Assembly: GCA_002049785.1 (NCBI GenBank)
Contig: MUKB01000018.1
Span: 1-18,261, forward strand
DNA from: Caldifarciminota bacterium 4484_100
GTDB lineage: Bacteria > Hydrothermota > Tepidihabitantia > SM23-42
Direction: 5' to 3'
DNA length: 18,261 bases
In this document: piece after piece, positions 15,345-18,261 of the stretch
Layout: every line of letters starts with the position of its first letter
Position numbering within the stretch: position 1 is the first letter of the stretch
The notes under the pieces: model-generated
Database searches by the model: none
What the model was told of the DNA's origin: nothing
The model's input: only the letters and a program-made list of their open reading frames with translations
Made by a program: the position numbers and the translations under genes

Positions 15345-16501
15345 TAAAAATTTTCTTTATCATATCGGCCACAATACCGGCCGACTCATTTCCTGGAATG
15401 GTCCCGGGGATTGTTGTTACTGCTCCAAGATATCAAGAGGACTTTTCAAATTATGCGATAAAAATCTCCACCCCTGAAATCGATTTTGATAAAAATTTTG
15501 ACTTAAATTCAATCCCCTGCTCCCGAAGATATAATAGTGATTTCAAGCTATCAGCAAAAGACACAATCGATGAGGATGTTGTGGTCAGTGCAGGTAATGC
15601 CCAGATTGATGGTGTAATCGACGGTGACCTTGCAGTGATGGGTGGAGAGGTGAATATAAAGGGTAAAGTTATAGGAGATGTCGCAGTCTTTGGTGGCAAT
15701 TTAAGCATTCCGGGGTTGATAAAGGGTGATGCTGCAGTCTTTGGTGGGAATGTCATAAATAGTGGAATGATTGAAGGCGACCTCTTTGTAATGGGAGGAA
15801 CTGTCAGGCTCGATTCAGGTTCAGTGATTGAAGGTGATATCGGAATGGTGGGAGGTAGTGTTGACCGTGATGATAACGCAGAGGTTAAGGGTGAGATAAA
15901 GTCGATTGAACTTGGTAGATTCAATAAATTATTGCCGGACATTGCCCGGGCATTCCGGTTTCAGAAAAAGCTGCCCGGGAAAAGGGTTTTTAGAGGATTA
16001 TTTTCTTTCATTACAGTTATTGTCATCTATATCATCAACCTCTTATTGCTTCTCATCTTTCCCCGAGCTGTTAACAGAATTGAGGAGAGAATCAGAATGA
16101 ACATCTGGGCTGTGCTTGGTATCGGGATTGGTCTGGAAATTCTATATATCCCTTTAATCCTGCTTTTTACCCTCTCGATTATCGGAATTCCCTTAATCCC
16201 GATATTTATCCTCGCAGTATTCTTTGCCCTGCTCTTTGGACTAACATCATTCTCAATCGTTATCGGTAGACGAATCGTTCAGGGGCTTGAATGGTCACTC
16301 TCCAATCGGGTCGGAATCTTCAGTCTGGGCTGGATAGCAATTATGGTCATTCCGATCATCGGAATGCTTCTACGCGGTTCAGGATTCTTGGGTTCTTTCA
16401 TCTTTATTCTGGGTGTGGTTATCCTCTATGTAGTAGCCACGCTCGGGCTTGGTGGTGTAGTATACGCCCTGATAAAATTAAGGCAGGCTTCCAAGAAGTA
16501 A
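15332..16501 (+). CDS. Exported bactofilin-like beta-helix fused to a multi-pass membrane domain
   Basis: The 389-residue protein starts with a signal-like segment (1-20) behind a strong AAAGGAGG site. Residues of about 79-190 hold at least five imperfect repeats of 17-19 residues built on GDxxVxGGxV (IDGDLAVMGGEV, IGDVAVFGGNL, KGDAAVFGGNV, EGDLFVMGGTV, EGDIGMVGGSV). This is a right-handed beta-helix like the polymer-forming bactofilin core. Residues of about 225-380 form four or five membrane spans. True bactofilins are cytoplasmic and lack spans, so this fusion belongs to the membrane-associated relatives (DUF8173-like, by memory). Its operon with sigma and anti-sigma genes suggests it is either the sensor or effector of an envelope response; this is inference. 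A terminator follows at 16521. Confidence 0.82.
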   Translation: MFFLIKIFFIISATIPADSFPGMVPGIVVTAPRYQEDFSNYAIKISTPEIDFDKNFDLNSIPCSRRYNSDFKLSAKDTIDEDVVVSAGNAQIDGVIDGDLAVMGGEVNIKGKVIGDVAVFGGNLSIPGLIKGDAAVFGGNVINSGMIEGDLFVMGGTVRLDSGSVIEGDIGMVGGSVDRDDNAEVKGEIKSIELGRFNKLLPDIARAFRFQKKLPGKRVFRGLFSFITVIVIYIINLLLLLIFPRAVNRIEERIRMNIWAVLGIGIGLEILYIPLILLFTLSIIGIPLIPIFILAVFFALLFGLTSFSIVIGRRIVQGLEWSLSNRVGIFSLGWIAIMVIPIIGMLLRGSGFLGSFIFILGVVILYVVATLGLGGVVYALIKLRQASKK

Positions 16502-16520
16502 ATTTTTGTTTTTGACCTCC

Positions 16521-16560
16521 CCCTGCTGTTCTGTTTTGTCAGAACAGCAGGGTTCATTTT
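16521..16560 (+). terminator. Intrinsic terminator of the sigma operon
   Basis: A perfect 13-bp stem (16521-16533 with 16540-16552) closes a TTTTGT loop and is followed by TTCATTTT. The T-rich side is on the plus strand. On the minus strand the stem is followed by A-rich sequence, so it serves the sigma operon better than the convergent PDZ gene. Confidence 0.85.
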
Positions 16561-16564
16561 CTGA

Positions 16565-17074
16565 TTATTTTATCTTTTTCTTTAAATTATTAACTTCCTC
16601 TTTTAATTCCTGAAGCTCTTTTTTTAATGCTTCGATATCCTTCTTCAACTCCTTGGTGCTCCTACCAAGAATTGCGTTAAAATCAGGAAGGTTGGGGAAA
16701 TTCATCTCAAACTTCAATTTTGATTTTTCTCTTTCACCGAGGGTCAATATGAATGTTTTCTTTCGGTGTTCGCGTAATATTACAATTTTAACCTTCTTTT
16801 CTGGCCGTTTCTCAATAATATCGCTCAATGACTTTTTATCAAAAATCTTCATAGACTCAATTTCCATAATGATATCACCGGGTTTCAACCCGGCCTTTTT
16901 AGCGGGTGAATTCTCCACAACATCCTCGATTAGAACACCATACTCAACTCCTATCGCCTTTTTCATCGCTGAACTCAATTCTGTAGTTCTAATTCCAAGA
17001 TAACCAACCCTGTCCCGTGCAAATATCAGACCCGGTATAAGTATCAAGACGAATAATAAAAATTTATGTCGCAT
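16565..17074 (-). CDS. Small exported PDZ protein with C-terminal coiled coil
   Basis: I set the start at ATG 17074 because AAAGGAGG lies 4 bases upstream. The longer frame would need a TTG at 17089 that itself precedes this site. The 169-residue protein has a signal peptide (MRHKFLLFVLILIPGLIFA). A PDZ domain follows, with VGYLGIRTTEL, VLIEDVVENSPAKKAGLKPG and DIIMEIESMKI as in HtrA-type PDZ domains. The last 35 or so residues are a charged heptad-rich helix (LKKDIEALKKELQELKEEV). There is no protease domain, so it would bind peptides or act as an adaptor in the periplasm. It points toward the sigma operon across the terminator and has its own promoter at 17114-17141. Confidence 0.83.
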   Translation of the reverse strand: MRHKFLLFVLILIPGLIFARDRVGYLGIRTTELSSAMKKAIGVEYGVLIEDVVENSPAKKAGLKPGDIIMEIESMKIFDKKSLSDIIEKRPEKKVKIVILREHRKKTFILTLGEREKSKLKFEMNFPNLPDFNAILGRSTKELKKDIEALKKELQELKEEVNNLKKKIK

Positions 17075-17078
17075 TGCT

Positions 17079-17086
17079 CCTCCTTT
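17079..17086 (-). promoter_or_regulatory. Ribosome-binding site of the PDZ gene
   Basis: AAAGGAGG on the minus strand lies 4 bases before ATG 17074 and inside the longer TTG-started frame, so it fixes the start. Confidence 0.75.
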
Positions 17087-17113
17087 CAATTTTTAATGAT
17101 CGATATTTCATCA

Positions 17114-17141
17114 ATTATATCATTTAACCCTGGAAAGTCAA
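17114..17141 (-). promoter_or_regulatory. Promoter of the PDZ gene
   Basis: On the minus strand TTGACT (17136-17141) and a perfect TATAAT (17114-17119) are separated by 16 bp. Transcription would start near 17107, about 33 bases before the start codon. Confidence 0.75.
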
Positions 17142-17312
17142 CTATAATATCATCTGGCTTCTCTCCACTTTTTTCATAGTACCACCAGGACGACATTACG
17201 GATTTGAAAAACATTTAGCCATTAAGTCATTGGTCATTGAAAAACCATTAGTCACCCTGAATTTATTCCATGGTCTCAAAATTAAGTTAAAAGTGAGTGG
17301 GAAAGCGTTAAA

Positions 17313-17369
17313 CCAGAGATGCTGAACCAAGTTCAGCATGACGATAAAAAAGAAAATGTCGTTCTGAAC
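17313..17369 (+). repeat. Composite palindromic repeat, right copy
   Basis: This copy is inverted relative to 157-216. The palindromic core is 17319-17339 with 9-bp arms and a CAA loop. Bases 17313-17344 match the left copy perfectly, and the rest aligns with small gaps to the GTTCTGAAC end. The TGCTGAGGAATCTCAG stretch that follows is also of a kind often seen in dispersed intergenic repeats. Confidence 0.85.
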
Positions 17370-17380
17370 CCTGTGCTGAG

Positions 17381-17412
17381 GAATCTCAGTATTGTTTCAG
17401 AATCTCAGTATT
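17381..17412. repeat. 13-bp direct repeat (GAATCTCAGTATT)
   Basis: The word occurs at 17381-17393 and again at 17400-17412, giving a 19-bp period. It lies directly after the palindromic element. Function is unknown. Confidence 0.6.
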
Positions 17413-17483
17413 TTAAACAAGAAAAACCAGAAAAACGAGACAAACGAGAAAAACCAGATAAACCAAAAACGAAGACGTTCGAT

Positions 17484-18261
17484 TTAGTTAATCACCACCA
17501 GTGAATGCGATACCTTAGTCTTTGCTGTCTTAAGCACAACAAAATAGGTGCCATTGGCAAGGTCATCTGCTTTGAGATTTGCCTTATAGGTGCCAGCAGT
17601 CCGATATCCGTCAACAATGGTCTTTACCTCTCTACCCGTAACATCGAATAGAGAAATCGATACATCACCCGAACCCACAACACCAGAGACCGGATTCGGA
17701 TACAAACTCAATGAAGTATTCACCCGCTGCTTAGTCTTATGCTCGGCAACACCCTGAATATCGCCCTTGTAAATCGCCCAAAAACGCACCGGATTAACAG
17801 TCCAGGTTCCCTCACCGTGGGGATATGATCCTGAATCTTTATCCTCAATATAGGTAACATAAATTGTATCATTCACCACCTGGGGAAATGCGGTCATATA
17901 ATCCTCATCATCACACTCACCAGAAGCACCACCCGGAGTCCGGGTATTGGTCAAATTCACATAATCAGACCAGGTCAAACCATTATCCGAAGAATAGGCA
18001 CCATAAATTTCACCATTAAAGTAACCATTGGCTGAAGTATCTGTATAATCATCATTACCCAGCCATAAACAATATAGATCATTCAGGTTCGCGGGGTCAT
18101 ACACAAGTTGTGGCTGATCCGCAGGCATTCTCCAAGCACCAGGATCGGCTGTTCCCGAGGCAATCCACCATTCACCTGGATAATAAATACTCGGGCTGTT
18201 CACCTTAACAATCGTATTAGAAACCTCATCCCAATGCCAGATATTCGAAGCCTGATAATAG
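17484..18261 (-). CDS. Secreted protein with type IX-style C-terminal sorting domain, partial
   Basis: This frame is open to the window edge, so the N-terminus is missing; the first in-window GTG (18203) is not the true start. The visible 258 residues have a beta-rich part with stretches such as GEIYGAYSSDNGLTWSDYVN, resembling BNR/sialidase-type repeats (S-x-D-x-G-x-T-W). After about residue 180 comes LSLYPNPVSG, then ISLFDVTGREVKTIVDG and LANGTYFVVLKTAKTKVSHS, the pattern of the Por/type IX sorting domain (YPNP, beta strands, GxYxV, basic end). The protein is probably exported and anchored or released at the cell surface. Its activity cannot be told. The secretion machinery itself is not in this window. 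Confidence 0.8.
   Translation of the reverse strand, partial: YYQASNIWHWDEVSNTIVKVNSPSIYYPGEWWIASGTADPGAWRMPADQPQLVYDPANLNDLYCLWLGNDDYTDTSANGYFNGEIYGAYSSDNGLTWSDYVNLTNTRTPGGASGECDDEDYMTAFPQVVNDTIYVTYIEDKDSGSYPHGEGTWTVNPVRFWAIYKGDIQGVAEHKTKQRVNTSLSLYPNPVSGVVGSGDVSISLFDVTGREVKTIVDGYRTAGTYKANLKADDLANGTYFVVLKTAKTKVSHSLVVIN

Larger units (their letters stand above)
17142..17483. other. Repeat-rich intergenic region before the last gene
   Basis: I see no gene here. It contains the composite palindromic repeat (17313-17369), a 13-bp direct repeat and an A-rich stretch of AAACCAGA and AAACGAGA words (17419-17470). The same CCAGATAAACGAGAAAA type of word occurs on the minus strand next to the left repeat (212-236). 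Confidence 0.65.

Noticed and set aside
15451..15942. 163-residue minus-strand repetitive frame
   Set aside because: It mirrors the GDxxVxGG repeats of the beta-helix gene on the other strand.
17319..17504. Plus-strand 61-residue Lys/Glu-rich frame
   Set aside because: It covers the palindromic repeat and A-rich words and runs into the end of the convergent gene.

Overview
The window is bacterial chromosome from an uncultured-looking, moderately AT-rich, Gram-negative-type organism. A DUF5916-type outer-membrane barrel protein and a truncated exported protein with a type IX (Por)-style C-terminal sorting domain point to the Bacteroidota/FCB side of the tree. Together with a GH57 enzyme and intergenic 'MLNQVQHD'-type palindromes, this resembles what is seen in candidate phyla such as WOR-3/Stahlbacteria. 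That placement is inference; no marker gene here was compared with a database.

Layout. Positions 1-549 are non-coding and repeat-rich. A strong promoter (496-523) then drives tRNA-Arg(CCT) and, with no visible terminator, a membrane-anchored TPR protein, followed closely by a GH57 glycosidase. Next come a DUF5916 outer-membrane protein and a B12-binding radical SAM/DUF4070 gene that is broken by an internal, out-of-frame deletion. On the minus strand, 7140-13217 is one compact operon, recA-recX-alaS plus a polytopic GT-C-like membrane protein with C-terminal TPRs. The recA-recX-alaS order is the same as in E. coli.

Upstream of recA sits a 0.9-kb single-gene mobile element. It encodes an HUH/Y1 REP-associated tyrosine transposase (RAYT) bounded by near-perfect 19-bp inverted repeats, and it lies between the recA promoter and the promoter of a plus-strand operon. 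That operon is the most system-like part of the window: an ECF sigma factor, a zinc-binding (zf-HC2) membrane anti-sigma factor, and an exported bactofilin-like beta-helix fused to a multi-pass membrane domain. It ends at a clear intrinsic terminator. A convergent gene encodes a small exported PDZ protein with a coiled coil and no protease domain. Together these could form an envelope-stress sensing module (inference).

The right end, 17090-17483, is again repeat-rich and carries an inverted copy of the composite palindromic repeat found near the left end. The last gene is the C-terminal part of a secreted protein that runs out of the window. Five candidate promoters share a TTGAC(A/T)-like -35 box and a TATAAT-like -10 box with the same 16-bp spacer.
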